Notes: generated by a model from the sequence alone, not told the origin. A DNA stretch of 64,000 nt from an uncultured Prevotellaceae bacterium (GCA_900316355.1 ONCQ01000006.1:50900-114899); one strand, 5' to 3'. Shown: positions 44,888 to 53,467, numbered from the stretch's first letter. Made by a program: numbers and translations.

Positions 44888-47800
44888 ATGAGCGATAACA
44901 TTGAAGCAAAGGTATCTACGCCCCTCTTTGAAAGCGAGGGACTATTGGATGAGTCTGAAGGCCTGGTAAGAGACTCTTCCGACGAAGCCGCCCTGCAAGT
45001 GGATGAGCGCCAGCTCACCCGTCAGGCACTCTGGGAGCGCAAGCTCCTGGACTTCAGCCTGCGCAACAACCTGCTGAACACGCGCTTCGGCAAGCGTGCC
45101 CTGCAGCTGTCCCTGTCTGACGTCGCACATCTCGAGGACCGCCTGCAGATGGGCGAGAGCTACTCCATCGCCCCCAAGGAAGCCGCGAAGACATCAGCTG
45201 ATTCCGAAGGAGCAGCCACCGTGCCCGTCGCGTCAGCGTCGGGACACTCCCTCCCCACCCCGCTTACCCCCTCCGAGCTGAAGCCCGTCCTCACGAATCT
45301 CTATCGTGGTGCCCGCACAGCGCTGGAGGAGAACGGTGCCAACGCCCTCTTCATCGCCATCGGCATGCTGAAGTGGTATGTCACCGAGAAGAGCGAGCAG
45401 CCCCGCTATGCCCCCATCCTGCTGTTGCCCGTGGACATCGTGCGCAACGGCACCGGCTATCTCGTGAGGATGCGCGACGAGGAGACGACCCTCAACATCA
45501 CGCTCGCAGAGTTCCTGCGCCAGCAGTACAAGTTGCTCGTGCCCGCCCTCGACCCGCTGCCCACCGATGAGCACGGCGTGGATGTGCCCAAGGTCTTCGC
45601 TGCCATCCGGCAGGCTGTCAGCCAGCACCCGCAATGGGAGGTCCTCGACGCCTGTGCCCTCGGCCTCTTCTCGTTCAATAAGTTCGTCATGTGGAACGAC
45701 ATCCACAGCAATGCCGCCCGTCTGCAGGAGAGCCCTGTCGTGCAGAGCCTCGTGGAGCGGCGCCTGACATTGGAAGCCCTCGACAAAGAGGTTGATGTCC
45801 ATGACTTCGACCTCCATGCCCGCCCCGCCGATGTGGCCACGCCCATCAGCGTCGATTCCTCACAGCTGGAAGCCGTCATCGAGAGCGGCGAGGGCAAGAG
45901 CTTCATCCTCTACGGCCCTCCTGGAACGGGCAAGTCACAGACCATCACTAACATGATTGCCAACGCCCTCTACCAGGGCAAGCGTGTCCTGTTCGTTGCC
46001 GAGAAGATGGCAGCCTTGCAGGTCGTGCAGAAGCGCTTGGCAAAGATAGGCCTCGACCCGTTCTGTCTGGAGCTCCACTCCAACAAGGTCACCAAGACCC
46101 ACTTCCTCGAACAGCTGCAGCAGGCCTTAGATGTCACCCACGGCCATGTCAGCGAGGACTTCCAGCAACGCTCCGAAGAGCTCTATGCCCTGCGCCAGCA
46201 ACTCAATGGCTATATGCAGGCCGTCCACCGCGTCGGTGCCAGCGGCCTCTCCGTCTATGACTGCATCGAGCGCTACATGCAGTTGAGTGCCGATGGCGAA
46301 GCCGCCGACCTCTCCCTGCCCTTTGCGCTCCCCCAGCAGAAGACCGCTGCCGACCTCGACGCCCTCACCGAGATCCTCACCAAGCTTGATGCTGTCTTCC
46401 AGCTCACCGGCCACCCCATGGGTCACCCCCTGACGGGTCTTGCGCCCAAGGGCGACCGTCGCGAGGACTTCTCGCAGCTGGAGCTGTTGCTGCAGCAGCT
46501 GAGCGCTGTGCCCTCCGAGCAGCCCACCGCCCTCGTCGCGCAATGGGAGGCCATCCAGCAGAAATGGTTCCTGCCGCGCTTCTTTGCCACCGGCTCGTTC
46601 CTCAAGCGTCTGCAACGCATCGATGCCTCCCTGACCAAGGGCCACATCGCCGACTTCATTGCCAATCTGTCACAGGTGACGACGCCCGCCGTCAGCGCGG
46701 AATGGCTGCGTCACAAGGATGAGTGGCGCGACTGGTACCAGTGGTCCTCGCAGCGTGCTGCCATCATCTCACAGGGCTGGCAGCCCATCGTGGACTTCAT
46801 CGAGGAAGGCCACAGCGGCGAGGAAGCCGCTCGTGCCCTCGCGCGTACTTTATATAAAGAGTGGGCCTTGCAGATGATTGACTCCGACGAGGAACTCCGC
46901 CGTTTCAGCGGCCTCGTCTTCGAGGATGTCATCGCCCGCTACCGCCAGCTCACCGACCACTTCCAGGAGCTCACGAAGAAAGAGCTCTACTGCCGTCTGG
47001 CCGCACGCATCCCCGCCATCTCCATCGAGGCGGCCACGGGTTCCGAGGTCAACATCCTCAAGCGCAACATCGCCAACGGCGGTCGTGGCACCAGCATCCG
47101 ACATATCATCGAGCAGATCCCCAACCTCATGCCCAAGCTCTGCCCCTGTATGCTCATGAGCCCCATCTCCGTGGCGCAGTTCATCGACCTCAAGACGCCC
47201 AAGTTCGACCTTGTCATCTTCGACGAGGCTTCGCAGATGCCCACCGCAGAGGCCGTCGGCGCCATCGGTCGTGGCAAGGCGCTCATCGTCGTGGGCGATA
47301 ACAAGCAGATGCCACCCACCAGCTTCTTCGACACACAGCAAGTAGATGATGAGGATGCCGAACTCGACGACCTCGACAGCATCCTCGACGACTGTCAGGC
47401 CCTCTCGCTGCCCGACCACTACCTCGCCTTCCACTACCGCTCGAAGCACGAGTCGCTAATCGCCTTCTCCAACCAGGAGTACTACGACGGCCGCCTCTTC
47501 ACCTTCCCCTCTGCCGACGACCGCCAGCGCAAGGTGTCGCTCGTCAAGGTCGAAGGTGTCTATGACAAGGGTGGCAAGCGCAGCAACCGCGCCGAAGCTG
47601 AGGCTGTCGTCAGCGAGATCATCCGTCGCCTGAACGATGCTGAGCTGTCACAGCGCAGCATCGGCGTCGTAGCCTTCTCCGTGGCACAGCAGAACCTCAT
47701 CGAGGATGTCTTCATGGAGGCCATCAGCGGCAAACCGGAATTAGAGGCCCGCGCCCTCCAGAGCGAGGAACCCATCTTCATCAAGAACCTCGAGAACGTG

Positions 47801-48733
47801 CAGGGCGACGAGCGCGACGTCATCCTCTTCAGCATCGGCTACGGCCCCGACAAGGACGGCAACGTCAGCATGAACTTCGGTCCGCTGAACAACCGCGGCG
47901 GCGAGCGCCGTCTGAATGTGGCTGTCTCACGTGCCCGCTATGAGATGATGGTCTTCTCCACCCTGCGTGCCGAGCAGATTGACCTGCGCCGCTCGCAGGC
48001 CGCCGGCGTAGAAGGCCTGCAGAAGTTCCTGAAATATGCCGAGGGAGGAGACTCACCCCTCACCCCTCTCTTGCAAAGAGGGGAACAGGAAGAGGGCCTT
48101 TCCGCCGACATCGCCGCAGCCCTCAACAGCCTCGGCTACAAGACAGCGCTCAATGTGGGCCGCTCCAAGTTCAAGGTCGATGTGGCCGTCGTGGATCCTC
48201 AAGACCCCGACCGCTATCTGATAGCCATCCTCATCGACAATCACGCCCGCAACGCCACGAAGATAGCCCGCGACCGTGAGCTCACACAGCCCGCCGTCCT
48301 CGAAGGACTCGGCTGGAAGGTGCTGCGCGTCTGGAGCATCGACTGGCTGCAGAACCGCCAGCGCGTACTGGACACCATCGTGGCTGCTATCGAGACGCGC
48401 AAGACGACCACGAAGGCTGCCCCCCTCACCCTCACACAACCCAAGATTGTCGAGGAGAAGGCCAAGGCCGTGAAGCCCGCAGCCATCGTCAGCAAGGACG
48501 GCACCAAGCGCGATATCGACGACATCCCCGATGCCACCATCGACAAGGTCGTCCTGCAGATTGTCAACGAACAGATTGCCATCCCCCTCGATGGCATCAA
48601 GCTCGCTGCCAACCGCATGCTCGGCTACCAGCGTCGCACTACCCGCATCGACAACGCCATCACCCGCAGCGTCGCCCGCCTCATCAGCGCCAAGCAGATC
48701 CTGCGCGACGGCGACACCCTCAAAGCAATTTAA
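44888..48733 (+). CDS. DUF4011 / SF1 helicase / restriction-endonuclease-like / DUF3320 protein
   Basis: 1281 residues. Residues ~35-110 match DUF4011 (LWERKLLDFSLRNNLLNTRFGKRALQL). The SF1 helicase has Walker A GPPGTGKS (K349), DEASQMPTAEAVGAIGRG (D779), GDNKQMPP, HYRSKHESLIAFSN, NVQGDERDVILFSIGYG and NVAVSRARYEM. Residues ~1075-1170 look like a Vsr/MTES_1575-fold endonuclease (SKFKVDVAVVD, LGWKVLRVWSIDW). The last ~70 residues fit DUF3320. This architecture occurs in nucleic-acid restriction and anti-phage contexts in other bacteria; target unknown. A C-run/G-run repeat is inserted in frame near residue 1060. It interrupts the cysD-cysN pair. Confidence 0.85.
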   Translation: MSDNIEAKVSTPLFESEGLLDESEGLVRDSSDEAALQVDERQLTRQALWERKLLDFSLRNNLLNTRFGKRALQLSLSDVAHLEDRLQMGESYSIAPKEAAKTSADSEGAATVPVASASGHSLPTPLTPSELKPVLTNLYRGARTALEENGANALFIAIGMLKWYVTEKSEQPRYAPILLLPVDIVRNGTGYLVRMRDEETTLNITLAEFLRQQYKLLVPALDPLPTDEHGVDVPKVFAAIRQAVSQHPQWEVLDACALGLFSFNKFVMWNDIHSNAARLQESPVVQSLVERRLTLEALDKEVDVHDFDLHARPADVATPISVDSSQLEAVIESGEGKSFILYGPPGTGKSQTITNMIANALYQGKRVLFVAEKMAALQVVQKRLAKIGLDPFCLELHSNKVTKTHFLEQLQQALDVTHGHVSEDFQQRSEELYALRQQLNGYMQAVHRVGASGLSVYDCIERYMQLSADGEAADLSLPFALPQQKTAADLDALTEILTKLDAVFQLTGHPMGHPLTGLAPKGDRREDFSQLELLLQQLSAVPSEQPTALVAQWEAIQQKWFLPRFFATGSFLKRLQRIDASLTKGHIADFIANLSQVTTPAVSAEWLRHKDEWRDWYQWSSQRAAIISQGWQPIVDFIEEGHSGEEAARALARTLYKEWALQMIDSDEELRRFSGLVFEDVIARYRQLTDHFQELTKKELYCRLAARIPAISIEAATGSEVNILKRNIANGGRGTSIRHIIEQIPNLMPKLCPCMLMSPISVAQFIDLKTPKFDLVIFDEASQMPTAEAVGAIGRGKALIVVGDNKQMPPTSFFDTQQVDDEDAELDDLDSILDDCQALSLPDHYLAFHYRSKHESLIAFSNQEYYDGRLFTFPSADDRQRKVSLVKVEGVYDKGGKRSNRAEAEAVVSEIIRRLNDAELSQRSIGVVAFSVAQQNLIEDVFMEAISGKPELEARALQSEEPIFIKNLENVQGDERDVILFSIGYGPDKDGNVSMNFGPLNNRGGERRLNVAVSRARYEMMVFSTLRAEQIDLRRSQAAGVEGLQKFLKYAEGGDSPLTPLLQRGEQEEGLSADIAAALNSLGYKTALNVGRSKFKVDVAVVDPQDPDRYLIAILIDNHARNATKIARDRELTQPAVLEGLGWKVLRVWSIDWLQNRQRVLDTIVAAIETRKTTTKAAPLTLTQPKIVEEKAKAVKPAAIVSKDGTKRDIDDIPDATIDKVVLQIVNEQIAIPLDGIKLAANRMLGYQRRTTRIDNAITRSVARLISAKQILRDGDTLKAI
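48051..48100 (+). repeat. dispersed C-run/G-run repeat inside the helicase coding sequence
   Basis: CACCCCTCACCCCTCTC and AAAGAGGGGAACAGG arms (7-bp stem CCCCTCT/AGAGGGG, 7-nt loop) resemble the intergenic repeat at 10505. In frame it encodes SPLTPLLQRGE in the linker before the endonuclease-like domain. Confidence 0.6.
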
Positions 48734-48734
48734 A

Positions 48735-48782
48735 CTATTGAACTTTTGAACTATTGAACTTTTGAACCATTGAACTTTTGAA
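48735..48782 (+). repeat. six 8-bp tandem repeats upstream of cysN
   Basis: Exact octamer period: CTATTGAA, CTTTTGAA, CTATTGAA, CTTTTGAA, CCATTGAA, CTTTTGAA. It occupies nearly the whole spacer and ends 5 nt before the cysN ATG. A TTG in the last unit is an in-frame alternative start. The core is the reverse complement of the repeat downstream of cysN. Confidence 0.85.
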
Positions 48783-48786
48783 CCCT

Positions 48787-50214
48787 ATGAAAGAACCCCT
48801 CGATATCAAAGCATACCTCGACGCCGACGAGAAGAAAGACCTCCTGCGTCTGCTCACCGCCGGCTCCGTCGATGACGGCAAGAGCACCCTCATCGGGCGC
48901 CTCCTCTTCGATTCCAAGAAACTCTACGACGACCAGCTCGCAGCCCTCGAGCGCGACAGCAAGCGCGTCGGCAATGCCGGCGACAGCATCGACTATGCCC
49001 TGTTGCTTGACGGCCTCAAGGCAGAGCGCGAGGAAGGCATCACCATCGATGTGGCCTACCGCTATTTCTCCACGAACAAGCGTAAGTTCATCATCGCCGA
49101 CACCCCGGGACATGAGCAATATACACGCAACATGATTACAGGCGGCTCCACAGCCAATCTCGCCATCATCCTCGTGGATTCGCGCAAGGGCGTCATCACA
49201 CAGACGCGCCGCCACACGTTCCTCGTCTCGCTCCTCGGCATCAAGCACATCGTGCTCGCCGTGAACAAGATGGACCTCGTGGGCTTCGACCAGCAGGTCT
49301 TCGATGATATAGTAGCGGAGTACCGCAAACTCACCGACCACCTCGGCATCGACGATGTCACCTGCTTCCCCCTCTCCGCACGCGAAGGCGACAATGTCGT
49401 GGAGAAGAGCGACCGCACGCCGTGGTACAGCGGCCCTGCCCTGCTCCACTTCCTTGAGACCGTGCCCATCCATGCCGACCGCAACTTCGACGACTTCCGC
49501 TATCCTGTGCAGTATGTCTTGCGCCCCGACCTTAACTTCCGCGGCTTCTGCGGCAAGGTGGCCAGCGGTATCGTACGCGTCGGCGACGAAGTGATGGCGC
49601 TGCCCAGCATGAAAAAGAGCCGCGTTCAAAGCATCGTGACCTATGAAGGCGAGTTGCGCGAGGCTTTCCCGCCACAATCCGTCACCATCACCCTGGAGGA
49701 CGAAATCGACATCAGCCGCGGCGAGATGATTGTCCACCCCGACAACCTGCCGCACATCGGGCGCCACTTCACCACCATGCTCGTGTGGATGGATGAGGAG
49801 CCCATGGACACCGGCAAGCAGTTCTTCCTCAAGCACAACACCAACACCACCCGTGCTACCATCTGTGCTATTCGCAACCGCGTTGATGTCAACACACTCG
49901 AAGAGAAGCCCGGCAAACCGTTCCAACTCAATGAGATTGGTCAGGTCGATATCCTTACCGCCAAGACACTCTTCTTCGACGCCTACGCCAAGAATCGTCA
50001 GACCGGCGCCTTCATCCTCATCGACCCCATCACCAACAACACCTCCGCCGTCGGCATGATCCTGGCACCGCTCGACGAGAGCGCCCTTGAGAACGACCTC
50101 GTGCCCACCCTCGACCTGCCCAAGCTCGGCATCACCCCCGACCACTACCCCGCCATCGAGACCGCCGTCAAGGAGCTCGCCCGACAAGGCTTGGAAGTGA
50201 AAGTGAAGCTCTGA
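48787..50214 (+). CDS. cysN: sulfate adenylyltransferase GTPase subunit
   Basis: 475 residues from ATG 48787; a TTG three codons upstream lies in the tandem repeat and is less likely. EF-Tu-type GTPase: [14 protein letters not shown] (P-loop), [11 protein letters not shown] (switch), [12 protein letters not shown] and NKMD. Domains II and III follow ([19 protein letters not shown]). GTP hydrolysis drives APS formation by CysD. No CysC fusion at the C-terminus, consistent with the separate cysC gene. Confidence 0.96.
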   Translation: MKEPLDIKAYLDADEKKDLLRLLTAGSVDDGKSTLIGRLLFDSKKLYDDQLAALERDSKRVGNAGDSIDYALLLDGLKAEREEGITIDVAYRYFSTNKRKFIIADTPGHEQYTRNMITGGSTANLAIILVDSRKGVITQTRRHTFLVSLLGIKHIVLAVNKMDLVGFDQQVFDDIVAEYRKLTDHLGIDDVTCFPLSAREGDNVVEKSDRTPWYSGPALLHFLETVPIHADRNFDDFRYPVQYVLRPDLNFRGFCGKVASGIVRVGDEVMALPSMKKSRVQSIVTYEGELREAFPPQSVTITLEDEIDISRGEMIVHPDNLPHIGRHFTTMLVWMDEEPMDTGKQFFLKHNTNTTRATICAIRNRVDVNTLEEKPGKPFQLNEIGQVDILTAKTLFFDAYAKNRQTGAFILIDPITNNTSAVGMILAPLDESALENDLVPTLDLPKLGITPDHYPAIETAVKELARQGLEVKVKL

Positions 50215-50215
50215 A

Positions 50216-50365
50216 GGTTCAAGAGCTCAAAGGGTTCAAGAGTTCAAAGAGTTCAAGAGTTCAAAGGGTTCAAGAGTTCAAGAGTTCAAGAGTTCAAGAG
50301 TTCAAGAAGTTCAAGAAGTTTAAGAAGTTTAAGCGCCAAAAACCAAAAGCCAAAACCCAAAAGCC
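50216..50365 (+). repeat. 8-9-bp tandem repeat array (AGTTCAAG), then a 7-bp array (AAAAGCC)
   Basis: About 14 units of AGTTCAAG/AAGTTCAAG/AGTTCAAA run from 50216 to 50334. They pass into AAAAACC, AAAAGCC, AAAACCC, AAAAGCC directly before the sulfotransferase ATG. The whole 151-nt cysN-sulfotransferase spacer is tandem repeat; nothing else is seen in it. Confidence 0.85.
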
Positions 50366-51475
50366 ATGGGATTATTAAAGTTTGAAAATCTGCCTGTCAA
50401 CACCCTCGTCGGTGCCGACTGGAACACATTCAAGACGATGACCGACGGTCAGCAGATTGACAAAGGCTATCGCACGAAATACCACCTGACGAAGGCCATC
50501 TGCCGCCTCCTCTCGCTGCTCGCGCCCATCCAGGAGCGCCGCTACCAGCGTCTGCTCGCCAACCGCCCCCTGGAGCACGACCCGCTCTTCATCCTCGGCC
50601 ACTGGCGCAGCGGCACCACCTTCGTGCACAACATCTTCGCTCAGGACCAACACTTCGGCCACACCACCACCTATCAGACCGTCTTCCCCCATCTGATGAT
50701 GTTCGGCCAGCCCTTCTTCAAGTTCTTCGTGAACCTCGTCATGCCCAGCCACCGGCCCACCGACAATATGGAGCTGTCGCCCGACCTGCCGCAGGAAGAG
50801 GAGTTCGCCCTCACCAACATGACACCCGTCTCCTACTACGACTTCTGGTTCTACCCCCATCGCATGCTCGAATACTGCGACCGCTACCTCACCTTCGAGA
50901 AGATTACGCCCGAGGAGAAGCGCGCCTTCCAGGAAGCCTTCATGCGCATCGTCAAGATATCCCTTTGGAACACCGGCGGCACCCAATACCTCTCCAAGAA
51001 CCCGCCCCACACCGGACATGTGCAGGCTCTTGTGGAGATGTTCCCCAACGCCAAATTCATCTATCTCATGCGCAACCCCTACACCGTCTTCGAGAGCACC
51101 CGCAGCTTCTTCACGCAGACCATACAGCCGCTGAAACTACAGGATGCCACCGATGATGAGATAGAGATGAACGCCATCCTCGCTTACCCCCGCCTCTACA
51201 AAGCCTATCAGGAGCAGAAGAAGTTCATCCCCGAAGGCAACCTCTACGAGGTGAAGTTCGAGGAGTTCGAGCGCGATGCCTATGCCACCACCCGCGACAT
51301 CTATGCCAAGCTCCAGCTCCCTGGCTGGGAAGAGTCCGAGGAAGCCATCCGCAACTACATCGACAGCAAGCGCGGCCACAAGAAGAACCAGTACGAGTAC
51401 TCCCCCCGCACCATCCAACTCGTCAACGAGCACTGGGGCCAAGCCATCAACGACTGGGGCTACGAACGCCGGTGA
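50366..51475 (+). CDS. PAPS-dependent sulfotransferase
   Basis: 369 residues. The 5'-phosphosulfate loop is GHWRSGTTFVHN from residue 78. The 3'-phosphate-binding region is YLMRNPYTVFESTRSFF, and a DFWFYPHRMLEYCDRY stretch lies between. No signal peptide or clear membrane span. With permease, cysC, cysD and cysN in the same run, it is the likely consumer of PAPS. I recall a Bacteroides thetaiotaomicron cluster of the same composition whose sulfotransferase sulfonates steroids; this protein resembles that type, but the acceptor here is not shown. A BRO-N fragment abuts its stop. Confidence 0.88.
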   Translation: MGLLKFENLPVNTLVGADWNTFKTMTDGQQIDKGYRTKYHLTKAICRLLSLLAPIQERRYQRLLANRPLEHDPLFILGHWRSGTTFVHNIFAQDQHFGHTTTYQTVFPHLMMFGQPFFKFFVNLVMPSHRPTDNMELSPDLPQEEEFALTNMTPVSYYDFWFYPHRMLEYCDRYLTFEKITPEEKRAFQEAFMRIVKISLWNTGGTQYLSKNPPHTGHVQALVEMFPNAKFIYLMRNPYTVFESTRSFFTQTIQPLKLQDATDDEIEMNAILAYPRLYKAYQEQKKFIPEGNLYEVKFEEFERDAYATTRDIYAKLQLPGWEESEEAIRNYIDSKRGHKKNQYEYSPRTIQLVNEHWGQAINDWGYERR

Positions 51476-51725
51476 TTGCGAGAAGTCTATCCGCTTTTTC
51501 AACGATCGCGAAGTGCGAGCCGTATGGGATGATGCCAACAACAAGTGGTGGTTCTCAGCTACGGATATTGTGCGAGCTATCAACGACGAGGAAGATTACA
51601 AGAAATGTCGTAACTACTGGAAATACCTGAAGGGTAAGATGGCAAAGGATGGCATTCAACTGGTTAGTGTGACTAACCACTTCAAATTCCTGGCTCCAGA
51701 TGGCAAGCAGCGTGCGGCGCAATGA
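51476..51725 (+). pseudogene. BRO-N (phage antirepressor-like) fragment, truncated at both ends
   Basis: The frame after the sulfotransferase stop encodes IRFFNDREVRAVWDD, WWFSATDIVRAIN, YWKYLKGKM, VSVTNHFKFLAPDGKQR, the BRO-N core of Bacteroidota prophage-type proteins. No start codon is available: the reading frame is continuous with antisense-free sequence of the sulfotransferase end, so the first residues are missing. A TGA comes about 85 codons in, where family members continue. A MITE lies 15 nt further on. Confidence 0.75.
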
Positions 51726-51729
51726 CAGA

Positions 51730-51938
51730 TAAGATTGATTCAAGTTTCGGATGTAAACAACTTGTTGTCTGTCAAGTAATTTATTTCTATCAAGAATTAG
51801 AGAATTGGAGAATTTTTCTCAATATGCAATACGTGAGAATAAATAGAATGTCTTTTGCTTTGCAAAAGCTAGTAAATTCTCTAATTCTCTAATTCTTGAT
51901 CAATAAAAAACACATCCGAAAGTTCAGTAAGATTGATT
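51730..51938. mobile_element. 187-bp MITE with 11-bp target duplication
   Basis: The element at 51741-51927 is flanked by identical TAAGATTGATT (51730-51740 and 51928-51938). Ends carry inverted TTTCGGATGT / ACATCCGAAA (51745-51754, 51912-51921). Further in, 27-nt arms at 51789-51815 and 51874-51900 match 26 of 27 as inverted repeats, and the centre has a CTTTTGC-TTT-GCAAAAG hairpin (51852-51868). No coding capacity. Target duplications of this length are known for IS4-type transposases, so mobilisation in trans by such an enzyme is an inference. A second copy starts at 63905. Confidence 0.82.
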
Positions 51939-52007
51939 GACGCTATGGCTGAAACATGATGGAATTATTACGTATTCAGGTAATGGCCAACAGTCAATAG
52001 TCTTCCG

Positions 52008-53033
52008 TTAATTCGCCTCCTCCTCTTCAAACGGCAATGCGCCCAGGAATCTGTCAAAATCACTCTGGTAAAGCCGATCCTGCACGATGCGGTATTTCTC
52101 AAATTCCGTCTCTGCATGAAGCACGGCCTCTTCGTGGCTCACACTCCCTGCATTGTCGAGCAGCGGGCGTTCATCGCTGGACAGATAGGCATCGATACGT
52201 TTGGCCCAGTCCTCCATCGTCATCGGGATATGCCGCTTGGCACGACTCTCGGCAAACTCAAGGATGGCGGTCACTATCCGTCCCATATCTTCCAGTTCCA
52301 CCTGCTTCAGATAGTTCTTGGCAATAGCGACGTCGGTCTTGACGATTTTTCCGTCGGGTGCATTTTCCCATGTGGTCAGCCCCATGTGTTCCTTATCGGC
52401 ATCGGCCCGCTCCATGATGAGTTCTGCTGCCGTATGGCCATGTACTGCAAAGTGCATCTTGTTCTGCACCATTTTGAAGAACAGTCTCGTGGTAGGTGCA
52501 TCACGGTTGTAGTCGATGGATGTAGCATATATGTCTGTCAGCTTCTGGTAAAAGCGTCGTTCGGAGAGCCGTATCTCTCGAATCTCTGCCAGCAAGTGCT
52601 CAAAGTAATCTTCGCCCAGAAACGTTCCATTCTCCATCCGCTTCTTGTCAAGCACATAGCCACGAATGGCATATTGACGCAGTACACTTGTAGCCCACTG
52701 ACGGAATTGGGTGGCACGGATGGAGTTGACGCGGTAGCCTACGGCGATAACGGCATCGAGGCTATAGAATTGAGTCTGATATGTTTTACCATCGGAAGCA
52801 GTATGTGCAAATCTTGCACATACTGCGTTCTCGACCAATTCTCCAGATTCAAAGACGTTTTTCAAATGCTTAGTTACGACACTTCTGTCACAATCAAATA
52901 GCATTCCCATTGCCTTCTGTGTACACCAAATCGTCTCATCGGCGTACATCACCTCAATGCCTTGTTCCTTATTCTCCAGTTGGAAAATAAGGAACTCGGC
53001 GGTGCTATTTCTTATCTCATGTCTCTTAGCCAT
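52008..53033 (-). CDS. rhuM: RhuM family protein
   Basis: 341 residues. Family signature: IWCTQKAMGMLFDCDRSVVTKHLKNVFESGEL (winged-helix-like), TYQTQFYSLDAVIAVGYRVNSIRATQFRQWATSVLRQYAIRGYVLD, and a C-terminal helical part with HGHTAAELIMERAD. RhuM was named for a Salmonella pathogenicity-island gene; homologues are frequent in mobile and defence islands, function unclear. A degenerate second copy lies at 53468-53640. A -7 box lies 35 nt upstream. Confidence 0.9.
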   Translation of the reverse strand: MAKRHEIRNSTAEFLIFQLENKEQGIEVMYADETIWCTQKAMGMLFDCDRSVVTKHLKNVFESGELVENAVCARFAHTASDGKTYQTQFYSLDAVIAVGYRVNSIRATQFRQWATSVLRQYAIRGYVLDKKRMENGTFLGEDYFEHLLAEIREIRLSERRFYQKLTDIYATSIDYNRDAPTTRLFFKMVQNKMHFAVHGHTAAELIMERADADKEHMGLTTWENAPDGKIVKTDVAIAKNYLKQVELEDMGRIVTAILEFAESRAKRHIPMTMEDWAKRIDAYLSSDERPLLDNAGSVSHEEAVLHAETEFEKYRIVQDRLYQSDFDRFLGALPFEEEEAN

Positions 53034-53067
53034 AATCGGTTCTTACACCTATATTGGTTTGACGATG

Positions 53068-53075
53068 CAAAGATA
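53068..53075 (-). promoter_or_regulatory. rhuM -7 element
   Basis: TATCTTTG on the minus strand, about 35 nt upstream of the rhuM start. No good -33 box is seen. Confidence 0.5.
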
Positions 53076-53209
53076 GTGAAAAAACGGTATAAGCGTAATA
53101 AAACAAAGAAATAAATCGGATTATTTACAAAATATCCACGACATCATCATCTTCTGCCACATGCACGCCAGCCAGACAGATTCGTAGTGTTTTCAACAAA
53201 ACGTTTTGC

Positions 53210-53250
53210 TTTTCTTGCGATTTTTCTCTTTTCTCTTCTTCTCTTTTAAA
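53210..53250. repeat. 41-bp direct repeat, copy 1
   Basis: Identical to 53651-53691 (TTTTCTTGCGATTTTTCTCT and onward to CTTTTAAA). On the minus strand both encode KREEEKREKSQEK. The spacing of 441 bp between copies and the rhuM remnant between them suggest a local duplication followed by decay. Confidence 0.8.
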
Positions 53251-53397
53251 AAGGTCTATAGGTCAATCTGATGCGAAGAAGGCACTCTAAAGAAGTCGTC
53301 TACAGGAAAAGACTTGAGGTCAGGAATTTGAATAGAATGATAAATTTCTATTTTGTAATTATAAGATTCGATGATGGCAGTAGTTGAATTGTCTATT

Positions 53398-53423
53398 AAT
53401 TCATCGGCCACGGCCGATGAATT
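53398..53423. repeat. 12-bp inverted repeat with 2-nt loop
   Basis: AATTCATCGGCC-AC-GGCCGATGAATT, perfect. It lies within the decayed coding remnant and may be an operator-like palindrome or chance sequence. Confidence 0.5.
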
Positions 53424-53467
53424 TGAATCTAGCAGTTGCCTAGCTTCGTAAAAAGTGCATATCCCTT

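Larger units (their letters stand above)
53125..53450 (-). pseudogene. remnant of an unidentified C-terminal coding region
   Basis: Read on the minus strand, two pieces of good coding character follow each other with a frameshift between. The first (about 53450-53262) encodes ARQLLDSNSSAVADELIDNS and ends ..DDFFRVPSSHQIDL. The second ends at the stop at 53125 and encodes DLFKREEEKREKSQEKQNVL and LAGVHVAEDDDVVDIL. No start codon in good context. I do not recognise the family. A 41-bp piece of it is repeated at 53651-53691. Confidence 0.45.

Noticed and set aside
48751-50187. 478-codon minus-strand frame opposite cysN
   Set aside because: Mirror frame of a GC-rich conserved gene; composition rich in Val/Gly/His/Glu without motifs.
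51276-51475. Continuation of the BRO frame into the sulfotransferase gene
   Set aside because: The part before 51476 is low-complexity Ser/Thr/Pro typical of an out-of-frame reading of the sulfotransferase; only the part after is real.
52116-52901. Plus-strand frame opposite rhuM
   Set aside because: The minus strand has a full RhuM signature; no domain on the plus strand.
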